Assembly (NCBI RefSeq): GCF_001431595.1
Contig: NZ_LDJO01000049.1
Location: 1-44,878 of the forward strand
Source of the DNA: Stenotrophomonas acidaminiphila
GTDB taxonomy: Bacteria; Pseudomonadota; Gammaproteobacteria; Xanthomonadales; Xanthomonadaceae
DNA: 44,878 bases
Direction: 5' to 3'
The translations under genes were made by a program, and so were the position numbers. The notes under the pieces are model-generated. The model did not search any database. It saw nothing but the letters and a program-made list of their open reading frames with translations, and was not told the DNA's origin. Shown here piece after piece: positions 43,355 to 44,878 of the stretch (position 1 is the stretch's first letter; each line of letters opens with the position of its first letter).

Positions 43355-44533
43355 CTATCGCCGGCGCAGCGCCAGCAACGTCACCGCGCCCGCCACCAGC
43401 CCCCAGAACGCCGACCCGATCCCGGCCATCGACAGCCCCGAGGCGGTGACCAGGAAAGTCACCAGCGCAGGTTCGCGCTCGCCCTCGTCCTTCAGCGCCA
43501 CCGCCAGGCTGTTGCCGATGGTGCCCAGCAGCGCAATGCCGGCCAGGGTGGCGATCAGCTCCCTGGGGAAGGCGGCGAACACCGCCGCCACCGTCGCCCC
43601 GAACAGCCCGATCACGATATAGAACACGCCCGCGCTCACCGCCGCCGGATAACGCCGCGCCCGGTCCTCGTGTACGTCGCGGCCCATGCAGATCGCCGCG
43701 GTGATCGCCGCCAGGTTCAGCGCATACCCGCCGAATGGCGCCAGCAGCGTATTGGCCACGCCGATCCAGCCCACCACCGGCGAGATCGGCGCGTCGTAGC
43801 CGGAGGCCTTCAATACCGCCACGCCGGGGACGTTCTGTGAGGCCATGGTGACGATGAACAGCGGCAACGCGATGCCGAACACCGCCGCCCACGACAGTGT
43901 CGGCAGGGTGAACAGTGGTCGTGCCAGCTGCAGCTGCACCTGGTCCATGTGCATCAGCCCCTGGCCGCCGGCGATGGCCACGCCCACCAGCAAGGTGGCG
44001 ATCACCGCGTAGCGCGGCGCCAGCCGGCGTCCGCCCAGGTAGGTGGCGAACATCGCCAAGACCAGCAACGGCTGCGTGCCGACCGAGACGAACACGTCCA
44101 GCCCGAAGCGCAGCAGGACGCCGGCCAGCATGCCGGAGGCCAGCGACACCGGGATGCGCCGCATCGCCTTCTCGAACACGCCGGAGAAGCCGGCCAGCGT
44201 GCCCATCAGCGCGGCCAGCACGAACGCGCCGATCGCATCGGACAGCGGCAGCGCCGCGGAGCCGACCACCAGCATCGCCGCACCGGGCGTGGACCAGGCC
44301 GTCACCACCGGCATGCGGTAGCGCAGCGACAGGCCGATGCAGGTCACGCCCATGCCGATGCCCAGCGCCCACATCCACGAGGCGATCTCAGCCTGGCCGG
44401 CGCCGACCGCCTGCGCCGCCTGGAACACGATCACCGCCGAACTGGCGAAACCCACCAGGACCGTGATGAAGCCGGCCACCACTGCCGGCAGGGAAAGATC
44501 ACGTAACAGGGAGCGCGGTGCGGAATCGGCCAT
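43355..44533 (-). CDS. benE: Benzoate/H+ symporter family protein (BenE)
   Basis: The 392-residue membrane protein has about twelve helices and the BenE family pattern: AGFITVLVGFASSAVIVFQA, VVTAWSTPGAAMLV, FIVTMASQNVPGVAVLKASG and APFGGYALNLAAITAAICMG. BenE imports benzoate in some bacteria; no benzoate genes are here, so the substrate is open. I chose the ATG at 44531-44533 because it precedes the first helix at the family distance. Another ATG at 44563 would add 10 residues. It converges with the mutarotase gene, 42 bp apart. Confidence 0.87.
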   Translation of the reverse strand: MADSAPRSLLRDLSLPAVVAGFITVLVGFASSAVIVFQAAQAVGAGQAEIASWMWALGIGMGVTCIGLSLRYRMPVVTAWSTPGAAMLVVGSAALPLSDAIGAFVLAALMGTLAGFSGVFEKAMRRIPVSLASGMLAGVLLRFGLDVFVSVGTQPLLVLAMFATYLGGRRLAPRYAVIATLLVGVAIAGGQGLMHMDQVQLQLARPLFTLPTLSWAAVFGIALPLFIVTMASQNVPGVAVLKASGYDAPISPVVGWIGVANTLLAPFGGYALNLAAITAAICMGRDVHEDRARRYPAAVSAGVFYIVIGLFGATVAAVFAAFPRELIATLAGIALLGTIGNSLAVALKDEGEREPALVTFLVTASGLSMAGIGSAFWGLVAGAVTLLALRRR

Positions 44534-44608
44534 CGGGCGGTGCAGGGCAGGGGAAACCCCCATTGTGGCCCAGCAGCACGGCCGGCCACCCGGTGCGGCC
44601 GCAATCGC

Positions 44609-44638
44609 GGCCTCCCACGCATGTATGTGTGGGAGGCC
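44609..44638. repeat. Long hairpin upstream of benE
   Basis: GGCCTCCCAC pairs with GTGGGAGGCC, and the inner bases extend this to 14 pairs with one G-T wobble around a 2-nt loop. It lies in the 345-bp non-coding stretch between benE and the window edge. It could be a terminator for an out-of-view gene, a REP-like element or a regulatory structure. Confidence 0.6.
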
Positions 44639-44756
44639 ATATGTGAGACGGCAGCCGCGTGGCCCCTCCGGCAACGCCAGCAGGTGGCCGTGGCGGGTGG
44701 TGACCTTGCCGAGTCTGGCGCCAACGCACTTCCTGCGCCGCAGGCGCAAAAAGTGA

Positions 44757-44784
44757 TTGCACATTTCACAAACATGTCTAGAAT
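44757..44784 (+). promoter_or_regulatory. Sigma-70-type promoter reading out of the window
   Basis: TTGCAC and TAGAAT are spaced by 16 bp. The next about 90 bp to the edge contain no protein-coding frame. The AT-rich sequence is unusual for this GC-rich window, which supports the call. Confidence 0.6.
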
Positions 44785-44862
44785 TCGCTCCCTCGCTTCA
44801 CGGCGCCCGCCACTCCGGTGACGGCAACCACGAAGCAGCGGCAACTTCCTCGAAACAGGGTG

Positions 44863-44868
44863 TTGACG
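44863..44868 (+). promoter_or_regulatory. Second -35-like element at the right edge
   Basis: TTGACG followed by an A-rich stretch resembles a -35 box of a second promoter; its -10 would lie beyond the window. Tandem promoters of this kind often serve rRNA or tRNA genes, but nothing in view proves that. Confidence 0.4.
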
Positions 44869-44878
44869 GCAACGAAAA

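Noticed and set aside
1..44878. CRISPR arrays, insertion sequences, prophage or toxin-antitoxin genes
   Set aside because: No regularly spaced repeats, transposase motifs, phage structural genes or paired small toxin-antitoxin frames were seen.

Overview
The window is about 45 kb of high-GC, gene-dense chromosome from a gammaproteobacterium of the Xanthomonadaceae (Stenotrophomonas, Pseudoxanthomonas, Luteimonas or a relative). The placement rests on the tonB-exbB-exbD-exbD-pdxJ order, several large TonB-dependent receptors of Xanthomonas/Caulobacter type, and an ergothioneine egtB-egtD pair. This is an inference from gene content, not from a marker gene. No tRNA, rRNA, CRISPR array, insertion sequence or phage gene was seen.

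Layout. 1-2092: the end of tonB, then exbB and two exbD genes, closed by a strong terminator. 2354-4911 (minus): pdxJ coupled to a small membrane protein, then a cardiolipin synthase. 5024-13287: mostly housekeeping genes in both directions (radical SAM protein, fructose-1,6-bisphosphatase, MgtC/DUF4010 membrane protein, aromatic aminotransferase, an orphan TonB-dependent receptor, AdhP-type alcohol dehydrogenase). 13400-32131: an accessory catabolic locus. 32261-33307: folE and a MAPEG protein. 33626-38272 (minus): a TonB-dependent receptor, an SDR and a TSUP permease. 38353-43312: a YchJ-like protein, egtB-egtD, and a lytic transglycosylase running in frame into a hexose-6-phosphate mutarotase. 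43355-44533 (minus): a BenE-type transporter. The right edge carries a hairpin and apparently tandem promoters reading out of the window.

The main interest is the 13.4-32.1 kb locus. It encodes a complete route for unsaturated uronic acids: a DhuI-type isomerase (RpiB fold), a DhuD/KduD-type dehydrogenase, KDG kinase and KDPG aldolase. With these are a carbohydrate-type TonB-dependent receptor, a secreted 1269-residue LamG protein of no family I can name, two exported esterases, a hydratase of the 2-keto-4-pentenoate type, a three-part TRAP transporter and a LacI-family regulator. My model is that the receptor brings acidic oligosaccharides across the outer membrane, the esterases strip acyl groups, and the large protein releases unsaturated uronate. 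TRAP would carry this to the cytoplasm, where it ends as pyruvate and glyceraldehyde-3-phosphate. Four operator-like sites sharing the core ATG(A/C)CACCG lie in the promoter regions of this locus and suggest one regulon. The polysaccharide is unknown.
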